DNA of 64,000 nt from JAWVFM01 sp963739355 (GTDB taxonomy: Bacteria; Actinomycetota; Thermoleophilia; Solirubrobacterales; 70-9), in assembly GCA_963739355.1 (NCBI GenBank), contig CAVUAD010000007.1, forward strand, positions 62,001-126,000, read 5' to 3'. Shown piece by piece: positions 49,672-58,225 of this stretch. The position numbers were made by a program, and so were the translations under genes. Within the stretch, counting starts at the first letter, position 1, and each line of letters opens with the position of its first letter. The notes beneath the pieces are model-generated. The model made no database searches, had not been told where the DNA came from, and saw nothing but the letters and a program-made list of their open reading frames with translations.

Positions 49672-50628
49672 ATGGTGCTGGGAGAGCTCCCGCAGGGAGC
49701 CCGGGATGTCTTCGCGAAGTTCATCACGTGCGAGTACGTGACGGTCGACGCGCGCGGCCAGGCGATCGCCTGGCCGGTGACTCCGTATCTGGGAACCGAC
49801 GCCACCACCCTCGACATCAGCACCGGCGTCGGCTACCCGAAGAAGGCGGACGACGCGGCGCGCCACCCCAAGGTCGCCCAGCTCTTCTCCGATCCGACCG
49901 GGTGCGGGATCGAGGCCGCTCCCACCGTGCTCGCGCAGGGCACGGCGACGATCCACGACTCGAACTTCCCCGCCAACCGTGAGCGCTATCGGCGCGAGTC
50001 GCTGAGGAAGCTCCCCGCGACCAAGGAGCTCTACCCGCCGAAGTTCATCGAGCCCATCCTCGGCTGGTACTTCGACCGGATCTACGTGAAGATGACCCCC
50101 GATCGGGTCCTGGTCTGGCCAAACGGAGACTGCACGAAGGAGCCGGCCGTGTACGGAGCTCCGCTGGACCCACCGGCCGCCACCGGCGAGCCGGCGGCGG
50201 ACACCGGGGTCAGCCCTCCGGTCTGGGACGACCGCATCGACGAGCTCGGCAGCCGCTACGACTCGGCGGTGCTCGCCTGGGAGGACCCCGACGACCACCC
50301 GTTCGCCGTCCGCCTGCCGGTCGCGATCGATCGCGACGCGCGACGCATCCTCTTCCCGAACCCGCCCGCGGGCGTTGCGGTGCGGCTCGGGCCCGCGTGC
50401 GTCACCGCGCACAGCCACTCGCCTGAGTTCCTCTGGCAGGAGAACTTCCAGGTTCGCGGCGACCTCGTTCGCGACGGGGGCGCCCTGATGCTCGTGCCCC
50501 GGAAGATGGTCGGCGGGTTCGAACTGCCGAAGGAGAGCCGGATCGCGGGCCTGCGGCGCAACTTCTCGAAGGCCCGCCGTTACGCCAGGATCGCGCGCGA
50601 GCGCCGCAAGCGCAGGACGTCAGGGTGA
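49672..50628 (+). CDS. Pyridoxamine 5'-phosphate oxidase-like (FMN/F420 split-barrel) protein
   Basis: The N-terminal half reads as a split beta-barrel flavin-binding domain (TCEYVTVDARGQAIAWPVTP, then DISTGVGYPKKADDAARHPK, with the K-x-x-H-P-x-V pattern of PPOX proteins). A second half from about residue 185 repeats a barrel-like pattern (FAVRLPVAIDRDARRILF), so it may be a duplicated or fused domain. Cofactor (FMN or F420) is not determinable. Length is 318 residues. It is coupled closely to the NUDIX gene. The basic C-terminus (KARRYARIARERRKRR) is unusual. Confidence 0.72.
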   Translation: MVLGELPQGARDVFAKFITCEYVTVDARGQAIAWPVTPYLGTDATTLDISTGVGYPKKADDAARHPKVAQLFSDPTGCGIEAAPTVLAQGTATIHDSNFPANRERYRRESLRKLPATKELYPPKFIEPILGWYFDRIYVKMTPDRVLVWPNGDCTKEPAVYGAPLDPPAATGEPAADTGVSPPVWDDRIDELGSRYDSAVLAWEDPDDHPFAVRLPVAIDRDARRILFPNPPAGVAVRLGPACVTAHSHSPEFLWQENFQVRGDLVRDGGALMLVPRKMVGGFELPKESRIAGLRRNFSKARRYARIARERRKRRTSG

Positions 50629-50668
50629 AGCGAATCGCGGCTGTGGTTCTTGTTCGCTTCCAAGCTCG

Positions 50669-50953
50669 GTGAAGACGGGCGACTCGCCGAAACGCTGGAT
50701 GGCGGCGGTCTACAACGGCTACCCCGTGACGCGCACCTACCGGGCGATAGCGATCTGCTCGGCACGGATACACCCGAAGATCACTGTGGCGACGACGACC
50801 GTTGACCCCAATCAGCATGTGGAGGACACGGCCGCGTGTCCCGGCGGCACCGTCGCGGGGACGACCGACGGGGACGCGCCCAGGTTCTGGGAGGCAGGCT
50901 TTTTGAACCGGGGCGCCAAGACTCGAGTCAAGGTCTTGGCCGTCTGCGGCTGA
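50669..50953 (+). pseudogene. Probable 5'-truncated remnant of a secreted repeat protein
   Basis: A 94-residue frame from GTG 50669 has no signal peptide but reads like the end of a longer secreted protein. One unit ends WMAAVYNGYPVTRTYRAIA with C, and a second runs from TAACPGGTVAG to a final VLAVCG. This CPxGT...W...N...AxC pattern is typical of repeats in actinobacterial surface proteins. Missing N-terminal sequence and no ribosome binding site suggest a remnant. The rest of the 50629-51039 gap shows nothing clear. Confidence 0.4.
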
Positions 50954-51039
50954 ACGCGCCGCGACGTGCTCGAGGAACGCCGAGAGCGCGGGCCCGCCCG
51001 TGAGCGGACCCGCGTTTGCGCACCCTCGACGCTTAGGAA

Positions 51040-51705
51040 CTAGATCCCGCTGCTCGTCAGCGTGGCGACCTGGATCGCCGTGATCCGGATGTTCTGGGCC
51101 TGGATGTTGCTGTTGGTGTTCCCCAGGTCCGTGCAGGACAGCGTCGCGTTCCCGGCGGCGCTGAACGTGTGCGTCGTCTGCATCGCCATCTGCGCCTCGT
51201 GAGAGCCGGTCGCCGGAACGTTGACGTCGGACTCGTCCGAGTTGCCGCCCGCGGCCAGCACGCACTGCGCGAGGTCGCCGACGGTCCCCTGCTGATTTCC
51301 CTGGAGGGTCGCCAGGATGATGTACGTCCCCGGCTTGGTCACCGCGAGCGTCGCGATCGGGTTCGCCCCCGCGCCCAGCGAGTTCGGCATGGCGATCCCG
51401 CTGTTGTGGAACCCGTTGAACGCGGCGTTCGCCGTCCCGGCCGTGGTTGCCGAGTCGGCCTTCGTGGCCGAGTCGGCATTCGTGGCCGAGTCGGCAGCGG
51501 TGGCGTGGTCGGCCTCCTTGGCTGTCTTCGCCTTCTTGACAGACAGCTTCGGCGCCTTCTTCTTGATCTCCTTGTCGGCGATCTTCTTGATGTGGTTGTC
51601 GCCGCCGCCGGCAATCGCGAAGGTCCCGCCGCCGACGGCGACGATCAGCGCGATCACCGAGATCACGAGGGCCGGCTTCGGCAGCCGGCTCATCCGCTTG
51701 AACAT
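51040..51705 (-). CDS. Secreted surface protein with Ala/Asp/Ser repeat stalk
   Basis: An N-terminal leader (KPALVISVIALIVAVGGGTF) is followed by a Lys-rich region and a stalk of short repeats (ADSATNADSATKADSATTAG, roughly residues 95-115), then a globular C-terminal domain of about 100 residues with two Cys. The start is ATG at 51705 with GGGGGTAGG upstream; the open frame to 51780 lacks such a site. Length is 221 residues. Such proteins are common in some soil actinobacteria and are assumed to be cell-surface exposed; function is unknown. Confidence 0.7.
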   Translation of the reverse strand: MFKRMSRLPKPALVISVIALIVAVGGGTFAIAGGGDNHIKKIADKEIKKKAPKLSVKKAKTAKEADHATAADSATNADSATKADSATTAGTANAAFNGFHNSGIAMPNSLGAGANPIATLAVTKPGTYIILATLQGNQQGTVGDLAQCVLAAGGNSDESDVNVPATGSHEAQMAMQTTHTFSAAGNATLSCTDLGNTNSNIQAQNIRITAIQVATLTSSGI

Positions 51706-51801
51706 ACCTACCCCCTTACGGGTCTTTGGGTCTCCCTTAGCCGGGGCCCCGACCCCGACACGAGCGACACTAAGCCTCACCCGCGACCCTGTCAGTGTCG
51801 C

Positions 51802-51832
51802 TTTGGTCTCACTTTGGTCTCACTCTGTGAGA
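51802..51832. repeat. Tandem TTTGGTCTCAC repeat and hairpin
   Basis: Two perfect copies of TTTGGTCTCAC (51802-51812 and 51813-51823) are followed by GTGAGA, which pairs with the last TCTCAC (6-bp stem, 3-nt loop). It lies 8-38 bp beyond the acyl-CoA dehydrogenase stop (minus strand) and about 100 bp upstream of the surface protein gene, so it could serve as terminator or operator. Confidence 0.5.
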
Positions 51833-51839
51833 TCGTCGG

Positions 51840-53027
51840 TCAGAGGCCGAGCTGCTTGCCGAGGATCTCCTTCATGACCTCGTCGGTGCCGCCGCCGATC
51901 GGTCCGAGCCGGGCATCCCGCACGGCGCGCTCGATGCCGTACTCGCGCATGTAGCCATAGCCGCCGTGGATCTGCAGGCACTCGTCGGCGACCTCCAGGC
52001 AGGCGCGCTGGCTGGCGAGCTTCGCCATGGTCACGACCTTGATCGCGTCGCGACCCTCCACGTACTCCCGCAGGGCGTGGTAGGTGAGCGCCCGGCAGGC
52101 CTCCATCTTGGTGGCCATGGCTGCGACCTTGTGGCGGATGACCTGAAAGTGGCCGATCGGCCGGCCGAAGGCCTCGCGCTCGAGTGCGTAGGCGACCGCC
52201 GTCTCGACCAGCCGGCGCATGCCGCCGACAGCGCCCAGCGCCATCAACAGTCGCTCCCAGGCGAAGTTGGCCATGATCAGCTGGAAGCCGCGGTTCTCGT
52301 CTCCGAGCAGGTTCTCCTCGGGGACCTCGACGTCGGTGAAGCTCAGCTCGCCGGTGTCGGATGAGTGCCAGCCCATCTTCTCCAGCTTGCGCGCCACCTC
52401 GTAGCCGGGCATCTCGCGCTCGAGCACCAGGAAGCTGATGCCGTGATGACCGCCCTCCTCGGTCGTCTTGACCGCGCAGACGAGCATGTCGGCGCGGACG
52501 CCGTTGGTGATGAAGGTCTTCGCGCCGTTGACGACGTAGCCCCCCGGGACCTTCTTCGCGAAGGTCCGGATCGACGCGACGTCGGAGCCGGCGCCGGGCT
52601 CGGTGATGCCGAGGGCCGCGATCTTCTCGCCGCTGATCGCGGGTCGCAGCCAGCGGTCGTGCTGCTCCGCGGTCCCGAACCGGAAGATCGGCGGCGTGGC
52701 GATGCCGGTGTGGGCTCCGAGGCCCGCGCCGACTCCGCCCGAGGCTCCGGCGTAGGCCAGCTCCTCCGCCCAGACCGCGTCGTGGACCGAGTCGCCGCCC
52801 TGGCCTCCGAGCTCGACCGGGTACTTGAGGCCGAGGAAGCCGAGCTCGCCCGCCCGCGGGTAGAGCTGGCGCGGAAACTCGCGGGCCTCCTCCCACGCGT
52901 CGACGTTCGGGGCGATCTCCTCGCGTACCCAGCGGTTGATCGTCTCGCGGAGCTCCTCGTGCTCCGGGCCGAACGGCGGGAGCGTGGCCCGCTCGCCGCT
53001 GTCCTTGATGACCGGCGCTTCGCTCAC
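51840..53027 (-). CDS. Acyl-CoA dehydrogenase
   Basis: This FAD enzyme introduces the alpha-beta double bond in acyl-CoA. Characteristic pieces are LGITEPGAGSDVASIRT, the FITNG flavin segment, MGWHSSDTGELSF, RPIGHFQVIRHKVA and the C-terminal ECLQIHGGYGYMREYGIERA, RDARLGPIGGGTDEVMKEI. The conserved Glu base region near the C-terminus is GGTDEV. Length is 395 residues. The start is GTG at 53027. It is divergent from the next acyl-CoA dehydrogenase with about 155 bp between starts. The substrate chain length is not evident. Confidence 0.94.
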   Translation of the reverse strand: MSEAPVIKDSGERATLPPFGPEHEELRETINRWVREEIAPNVDAWEEAREFPRQLYPRAGELGFLGLKYPVELGGQGGDSVHDAVWAEELAYAGASGGVGAGLGAHTGIATPPIFRFGTAEQHDRWLRPAISGEKIAALGITEPGAGSDVASIRTFAKKVPGGYVVNGAKTFITNGVRADMLVCAVKTTEEGGHHGISFLVLEREMPGYEVARKLEKMGWHSSDTGELSFTDVEVPEENLLGDENRGFQLIMANFAWERLLMALGAVGGMRRLVETAVAYALEREAFGRPIGHFQVIRHKVAAMATKMEACRALTYHALREYVEGRDAIKVVTMAKLASQRACLEVADECLQIHGGYGYMREYGIERAVRDARLGPIGGGTDEVMKEILGKQLGL

Positions 53028-53142
53028 GAGCGCGATTCTCCCAGGGCGGGGGAGGAGGGCCCTCGGTGAAACCCGGCGGGCGACTTCCTACTCTCCGGTA
53101 GGATTGCTGTGCGTAACGCTTGACGCGGGTCTATGTATCATC

Positions 53143-53154
53143 ATTACGTGTAAT
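53143..53154. promoter_or_regulatory. ATTAC-GT-GTAAT palindrome in divergent acyl-CoA dehydrogenase promoter
   Basis: Perfect 5-bp arms around GT lie between the two divergent dehydrogenase genes, 28 bp upstream of the plus-strand start. An AT-rich palindrome in GC-rich sequence suggests a TetR-type fatty-acid regulator site. A TTGACG (53120-53125) is nearby but its -10 is unclear. Confidence 0.4.
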
Positions 53155-53182
53155 AAACGACGTGGCGAGGTATCGACGAGAC

Positions 53183-54496
53183 GTGGAAGCAGCCACCGCT
53201 GACAGCACCCAGGGAAACGACGGCAAGGACGCCGCGGCCGAGGCGGCTGCCGCCGCCGGGATCGAGACGGGCAGCGCGGAACCCGGCGGGTTCTCGCTCG
53301 AGCTGAACGACGACCAGAAGGAGATCCAGGAGTGGGTCCACGGCTTTGCCGAGGGCGTCGTGCGGCCGGCCGCCGCCGAGTGGGACGAGCGTGAGGAGTT
53401 CCCGTGGCCGGTCGTCAAGGAGGCGGCGAAGATCGGGCTCTACGGGTTCGAGGGCCTGGCGCAGTTCTACCTGGAGCCCACCGGGCTCACGATGCCGGTG
53501 GTCAACGAGGAGCTCTTCTGGGGCGACGCCGGGATCGGCATGGCGATCATGGGCACGAGCCTCGCCGTCGCCGGCATCTACTCCTCCGGCCAGCCCGAGC
53601 AGATGGCCGAGTGGATCCCGCAGTGCTTTGGCACCGCCGACGACCCGCAGGTGGCGGCGTTCTGCTCCTCGGAGCCGGACGCCGGTTCCGACGTCTCCGC
53701 GATGCGCACCACTGCCAAGTACGACGAGGCGAAGGACGAGTGGGTGTTGAACGGCCAGAAGGCCTGGGCGACCAACGGCGGCATCGCCAACGTCCACGTC
53801 GTCATCGCCTCCGTCGACCGCGAGCTGGGCGCTCGCGGCCATGCCGGCTTCGTGATCCCGCCCGGCACCAAGGGCCTCGAGATGGGCGCGAAGGTGAAGA
53901 AGCACGGCATCCGCGCCTCGCACACGGCCGACGTCCACCTGGACGACTGCCGCGTGCCGGGCAGTTGCCTCCTCGGCGGGAAGGAGAAGCTGGACGAGCG
54001 TCTCGCGCGCGCCCGCGAGGGCGGCGGCTCCAAGGAGCAGGCGGCCATGAAGACCTTCGAGGTCTCACGCCCCACGGTTGGTGCGATGGCGATCGGCATC
54101 GCGCGCGCCGCCTACGAATACGCCCTCGGCTACGCGAAGGAGCGCGAGCAGTTCGGCCGCCCGATCATCGACAACCAGTCGATCGCGTTCACGCTCGCCG
54201 ACATGAAGATGGAGATCGACGCCGCTCGCCTCCTGGTCTGGCGTGCCGCGTGGATGGGGCGCAACAACAAGCCCTTCAACAACGCCGAGGGCTCGATGTC
54301 GAAGCTCAAGGCGGGTGAGGTGGCGGTTTGGGCCACGGAGCGGGCGATCCAGATCCTCGGCGGGAACGGCTACACCAGGGAGTTCCCCGTCGAGCGGATG
54401 CACCGCGACGCCAAGATCTACACGATCTTCGAAGGCACCTCGGAGATCCAGCGCCTGGTGATCTCCCGCGCGATCTCCGGCATGAGGATTCGCTGA
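53183..54496 (+). CDS. Acyl-CoA dehydrogenase with N-terminal extension
   Basis: The dehydrogenase fold starts near residue 40 (LNDDQKEIQEWVHGFAEGVV). Diagnostic stretches are AAFCSSEPDAGSDVSAMRT, WVLNGQKAWATNGG, KKHGIRASHTADVHLDDCRV, REQFGRPIIDNQSIAF and the C-terminal AIQILGGNGYTREFPVERMH with IFEGTSEIQRLVISR. The first ~38 residues are an Ala/Asp/Glu-rich extension. The GTG at 53183 is taken as start; GTG 53162 is also possible. Length is 437 residues. Its stop shares a base with the ATG of the hydrolase gene. Confidence 0.93.
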   Translation: MEAATADSTQGNDGKDAAAEAAAAAGIETGSAEPGGFSLELNDDQKEIQEWVHGFAEGVVRPAAAEWDEREEFPWPVVKEAAKIGLYGFEGLAQFYLEPTGLTMPVVNEELFWGDAGIGMAIMGTSLAVAGIYSSGQPEQMAEWIPQCFGTADDPQVAAFCSSEPDAGSDVSAMRTTAKYDEAKDEWVLNGQKAWATNGGIANVHVVIASVDRELGARGHAGFVIPPGTKGLEMGAKVKKHGIRASHTADVHLDDCRVPGSCLLGGKEKLDERLARAREGGGSKEQAAMKTFEVSRPTVGAMAIGIARAAYEYALGYAKEREQFGRPIIDNQSIAFTLADMKMEIDAARLLVWRAAWMGRNNKPFNNAEGSMSKLKAGEVAVWATERAIQILGGNGYTREFPVERMHRDAKIYTIFEGTSEIQRLVISRAISGMRIR

Positions 54497-55437
54497 TGGC
54501 GGCCTCCACGACTTCCAGGCGCGTCAGCCGCGAGCCCCGCTACGAGGAGGTCGAGCTCCACGGCCATCGGGTCGGGTACCTGCGGGCCGGCGACGGACCG
54601 CTCGTGGTGCTCGTCCACGGCATCACCTCGAGCTCTGAGGTGTGGCGCGAGGTCATGCTCCAGCTCGCCGAGACGCACACCGTCATCGCCCCCGACCTGC
54701 TCGGACACGGACGCTCGGCGAAGCCCAGGGGCGATTACTCGCTCGGCGCGTACGCAAGCGGCATTCGCGACCTCTTGGGCGTGCTCGGGTTCGAGCGCGG
54801 CACGGCCGTCGGGCACTCGCTTGGCGGTGGGATCGCAATGCAGTTCGCCTACCAGTTCCCCGAGTACTGCGAGCGGCTCGTCTTGATGTCCAGTGGCGGC
54901 CTGGGCCGCGAGGTCAACCCGCTGCTGCGCGCGGCGACGCTGCCCGGGTCGGAGCTCGTGCTCCCGGTGCTCACCAACTCCTACGCGCTACGTGCCGGCG
55001 AGGCGGTCTCCGCCGCCGCCGGCCGGCTTGGCCTGCAGTTCGGCCACGACGTTGCCGAGTTCGCGCGCGGCTACGCGTCGCTCGCCGACTCCAGCGCCCG
55101 CCACGCGTTCCTGCACACACTCCGCGCGGTCATCGACCTCGGCGGGCAGCGTGTCAGCGCCCTCGACCGGCTGTACCTGGCCGAGCAGATCCCGCTCCTC
55201 GTCATCTGGGGCGCTGCCGACCCGGTGATCCCATCGAGCCACGGCCGCGGCGTCCTCGACCTCGTCCCGAGCGCCAAGCTCGTGGAGCTCGAGGGCGCAG
55301 GGCACTTCCCGCAGCTGGACGAGCCCTACCGTGTTGCCCGCGAGCTCGGCGCCTTCCTCGAGGAGACCGAGCCGTATGAGTGGGACCTCGAGGAGATGCG
55401 GGCGGCATTGCGTTCCGGACCGGTCACACGGGCATAG
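54496..55437 (+). CDS. Alpha/beta hydrolase
   Basis: This 313-residue alpha/beta hydrolase has the oxyanion HGITSSSEVW (about residues 36-45), the nucleophile elbow GHSLGG (serine near 106), and a late GAGHFPQLDEP giving the catalytic His, with the Asp in WGAADPVIP. It is coupled to the dehydrogenase gene (TGATG). Likely activities are ester, thioester or C-C bond hydrolysis in acyl-CoA catabolism; precise substrate unknown. Confidence 0.9.
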   Translation: MAASTTSRRVSREPRYEEVELHGHRVGYLRAGDGPLVVLVHGITSSSEVWREVMLQLAETHTVIAPDLLGHGRSAKPRGDYSLGAYASGIRDLLGVLGFERGTAVGHSLGGGIAMQFAYQFPEYCERLVLMSSGGLGREVNPLLRAATLPGSELVLPVLTNSYALRAGEAVSAAAGRLGLQFGHDVAEFARGYASLADSSARHAFLHTLRAVIDLGGQRVSALDRLYLAEQIPLLVIWGAADPVIPSSHGRGVLDLVPSAKLVELEGAGHFPQLDEPYRVARELGAFLEETEPYEWDLEEMRAALRSGPVTRA

Positions 55438-55469
55438 TTCCGGGCGGCTGCCCGCGCTAGATTGGGCGC

Positions 55470-56609
55470 GTGTCGGCGAGTGTTCGTCTCAGGCTTGGGC
55501 TCTTGGCGGCGAGCCTCACCGTCGTCCTCTGGCAGGCGTCGGCGGGAGCAGCGGTGCGCTTCGGGGCGCCCCACCCGTTCGCCGCGGGCGACGATCCGAG
55601 CGCGGCCCTGGCCGGCGACTTCAACCGCGACGGTAAGCCGGACCTGGCGGTCTCCGACTTCAACGGCTCCTCGCTTGCCGTGCTCACCGGGGACGGCAAC
55701 GGAGCGTTCGGCGCCCCCACGCTGCTCGCCGGCGGCGTAAATCCGGAGACGCTTGCCGCCGGCAGGCTGGACAAGGGGCCCGACCTCGATCTCGTGAGCG
55801 GCACCAACGGCAAGGTCTCCACGTTCTTCGGCCTGCCCGGTTCGTCCTTCGCGCCCGTTTCCTTCTTCGGCAGCTACGAGCTGAACCAGGCACGAGGAAC
55901 GGTCGTCGCCGACTTCAACAGGGATGGCAAGAACGACGTGGCGGTCGATGAGGACGGCGGGTATGTCCTCGCCTATCTCGGGCACGGGGACGGGACCTTC
56001 GGCAAGCAGAAGCAGTACAGGCTCCCCAAGGGCCTGTCCGGTGATCTTGTCGCGAGCCGGGTCAACGGCGACAAGCGCATCGATCTGGTTGCCGCGGGGG
56101 CCGGCCCGAAGAGCGTGGACGTCTTCCTGGGCAGGAAGGGCAAACGGAGCTTCGGCCACGCCCGACGCTACCCGGGCCCGCCGTTCGCCGAAACGGTCAG
56201 CACCGGAGACCTCAACGGGGACCGGCGTACGGATGTTGTCGCCGTTGGCGGCGCCGCGACCAAGGGGACGAGCCTGGGAGGCTACGAAGTGCTGCTCGGC
56301 CGCCCCGGCGGCTTCAGTGCCCGCGGCGTGAAAGAGCTGCCGGGAAGCGCGGGGACCTTTGGCGGCGCGCTTGGCGACCTCGACCGCGACGGCAAGCTCG
56401 ACCTGATTGTCGGCCGCTTCAACGGCAGGCTCGACATCCTCCGTGGACGGGGCAACGGCAGGTTCGGAAAGCCCCGGGTCATCGGCCTCCCGGCGGGGTC
56501 GGACGTCCGCTCGATCACGGTGGCGAGGCTGAACGCCGACAAGCGCCCGGATCTTGTCCTTCCTCAGGGCGAGCCGGACAACGTGCTGGTTCTTCTCGGC
56601 AAGCCGTAG
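55470..56609 (+). CDS. Secreted FG-GAP/VCBS repeat beta-propeller protein
   Basis: A signal peptide (LGLLAASLTVVLWQASAGAA) precedes about seven FG-GAP repeats of the type DFNRDGKPDLAV, DLNGDRRTDVVAV, DLDRDGKLDLIVG and RLNADKRPDLVLP. Each contains a DxDxDG-like calcium loop, so it is probably an integrin-alpha-like seven-bladed propeller on the cell surface. Length is 379 residues from GTG 55470. Binding partner unknown. It converges with the NTF2-like gene with three bases between stops. Confidence 0.88.
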   Translation: MSASVRLRLGLLAASLTVVLWQASAGAAVRFGAPHPFAAGDDPSAALAGDFNRDGKPDLAVSDFNGSSLAVLTGDGNGAFGAPTLLAGGVNPETLAAGRLDKGPDLDLVSGTNGKVSTFFGLPGSSFAPVSFFGSYELNQARGTVVADFNRDGKNDVAVDEDGGYVLAYLGHGDGTFGKQKQYRLPKGLSGDLVASRVNGDKRIDLVAAGAGPKSVDVFLGRKGKRSFGHARRYPGPPFAETVSTGDLNGDRRTDVVAVGGAATKGTSLGGYEVLLGRPGGFSARGVKELPGSAGTFGGALGDLDRDGKLDLIVGRFNGRLDILRGRGNGRFGKPRVIGLPAGSDVRSITVARLNADKRPDLVLPQGEPDNVLVLLGKP

Positions 56610-56612
56610 GGC

Positions 56613-57023
56613 TCAGCCGAGCGTCGTATAGCCGCGGCCGGCGGCGTCGAAGCCGAGCAGGTCGCCGCTGGGGTTCTTGCGGTCGCCGTGGTGGTAGGCG
56701 CGGACCTCGGCGATCCTGCCGTCCTCGAGGCGGAACCACTCCGTCCCGCGGTTGATGCGCTCCTCGCCCGACCGCAGGTCGCGCCAGGTCATCGCCCACT
56801 CGATCACGGCCTCGTCGCCCTGCTCGATCCCGTGGTCGTAGTGCCACTTGGCGTCGAGGTTGTCGATGCCCCACTTGGCGTTCTCCGCGATCTCGCGCCC
56901 GTGGTGCGGGCCGAGGCGCGTGTAGTAGTGGGTCGCGTCGTCGGTGAAGTGTGAGGCGACGAGGTCGACGTCGCCCGTGTTCAGCGACTCGTAATAGGAG
57001 CGGATGTGGTCGAGGTGCGCCAC
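56613..57023 (-). CDS. NTF2-like / SnoaL-like domain protein
   Basis: This 136-residue cone-fold protein begins with the helix DHIRSYYESLNTGDVDLVAS and the FTDDATHYYT strand typical of ketosteroid-isomerase/SnoaL-like proteins, and ends with a WFRLEDGRIAEVRAYHH strand. It may be a small isomerase, hydrolase or binding domain; catalytic residues cannot be assigned. The start is GTG at 57023. The OsmC gene lies 28 bp upstream on the same strand. Confidence 0.8.
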   Translation of the reverse strand: MAHLDHIRSYYESLNTGDVDLVASHFTDDATHYYTRLGPHHGREIAENAKWGIDNLDAKWHYDHGIEQGDEAVIEWAMTWRDLRSGEERINRGTEWFRLEDGRIAEVRAYHHGDRKNPSGDLLGFDAAGRGYTTLG

Positions 57024-57051
57024 GGCCGCCCATCATCGCCGATTTGAGGCG

Positions 57052-57444
57052 CTACTCGACGTTCTCCGTGAAGGTGAAGCCGGCCTCCAGGGAGCGCCGC
57101 AGGGGGCAGGTCGTGGCGACGCCTTCGAGGCGCCGGCGCTGCTCCTCGGAGAGGCTTGCCGGCAGCCGCAGGACGATCTCGACGCGCCTCGGTGTCGACT
57201 CGTTGTCGTAGCGGACATCCGCCGAGACGCCATCGACGTCCCAGCCCTTGCGCTCGGCGTACATCGCGACCGTGGTCGTCACACAGGAGGCGAGTGCGGC
57301 CGGGAGGAGCTCGTGTGGCGCCGGGCCCAGGTCCGTCCCGCCCAGAGCAACGGGCTCGTCGGTGACGAGCGTGTGGCGCCCGTTCACGTCGACCTCCTGC
57401 TCGAGGGAGTTGCCGACTCTGGTTGCCGTCGCAGTGAATCCCAT
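57052..57444 (-). CDS. OsmC family peroxiredoxin-like protein
   Basis: OsmC/Ohr-type proteins reduce organic hydroperoxides with two cysteines. Here Cys in ALASCVTTTVAMYAERKG and Cys in VATTCPLRRSLEAG match the two positions, and the N-terminal strands ending DVNGRHTLVTDEP fit the fold. Length is 130 residues from ATG 57444. It probably protects against lipid or other peroxides. It precedes the NTF2-like gene in the same orientation. Confidence 0.9.
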   Translation of the reverse strand: MGFTATATRVGNSLEQEVDVNGRHTLVTDEPVALGGTDLGPAPHELLPAALASCVTTTVAMYAERKGWDVDGVSADVRYDNESTPRRVEIVLRLPASLSEEQRRRLEGVATTCPLRRSLEAGFTFTENVE

Positions 57445-57544
57445 TGCGCATGGAGCGTAGGCGCGCCGAGCGCCGCGGTCATTGGTAGATCCCCCGCTGT
57501 CTGCTGCGGCTTTCCCGAAGGCAGGGAACCCGCGCCGGTTGCGC

Positions 57545-58162
57545 TCAGCCCGATGCGAAGCCCGTCGGTGTGCGCTGGAGCTCGTGCCGCTCGACGATCG
57601 CGTCGATGAGGCCGTACTCGATCGCCTCCTCCGCAGAGAAGAAGCGGTCGCGATCCATGTCGTCGTGGACCTCCTCGGTGTCGCGGCCCGTGTGCTTGGC
57701 GTAGATCTCGTCGACGCGGGCGCGAAGCGCCAGCGCGGCCTCCGCGTGGATCGCCACGTCGGACACCTGCCCCTGGTAGCCGCCCGAGGGCTGGTGGATC
57801 AGGATCCTCGCGCTGGGGAGCGAGAGGCGCTTGCCCTTCGTGCCGCCTGCGAGGAGCAATGAGCCCATCGACATCGCGATGCCGAAGCAGATCGTCCTCA
57901 CGTCGGGCCGGATGTACTGCATCGAGTCGTAGATTGCGAGGCCGGCGTCGACTGAGCCCCCAGGCGAGTTGATGTAGATCGAGACCTCCTTGTCGGGGTC
58001 CTCGGCCTCGAGGTGGATGAGCTGGGCGACGACGAGGTTCGCGATGTCGTCGTCGACGGGCTGGCCGATGAAGACGATCCGCTCGCCGAGGAGGCGCGAG
58101 TAGATGTCGAAGGCGCGCTCGCCGCGCGACGTCTGCTCGACGACCATTGGGACCAGGGACAT
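57545..58162 (-). CDS. clpP: ATP-dependent Clp protease proteolytic subunit
   Basis: This is a ClpP serine protease. The catalytic triad is visible: Ser98 in FGIAMSMGSLLL, His123 in RILIHQPSGG and Asp172 in DMDRDRFFS. NSPGGSVDAGLAIYD is the other conserved segment. The ATG at 58162 has GAGAGGAG upstream; the open frame extends far beyond into the divergent operon and is rejected. Length is 205 residues. It stands alone rather than in the usual tandem clpP1P2 with tig and clpX, so it may be an additional copy. Confidence 0.94.
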   Translation of the reverse strand: MSLVPMVVEQTSRGERAFDIYSRLLGERIVFIGQPVDDDIANLVVAQLIHLEAEDPDKEVSIYINSPGGSVDAGLAIYDSMQYIRPDVRTICFGIAMSMGSLLLAGGTKGKRLSLPSARILIHQPSGGYQGQVSDVAIHAEAALALRARVDEIYAKHTGRDTEEVHDDMDRDRFFSAEEAIEYGLIDAIVERHELQRTPTGFASG

Positions 58163-58187
58163 TGCGGGCTCCTCTCGCTGGTAGTCT

Positions 58188-58204
58188 GCAACCAAGCGGT
58201 TGCG
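58188..58204. promoter_or_regulatory. Operator site 1 (GCAAC-N6-GTTGCG)
   Basis: GCAACCAAGCGGTTGCG forms an inverted repeat with a 6-bp spacer. It is repeated with the same spacing 38 bp to the right. It lies 26 bp upstream of clpP and 56 bp before the SRPBCC gene. Confidence 0.55.
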
Positions 58205-58225
58205 TATTCGCGACGATACCAAAGC

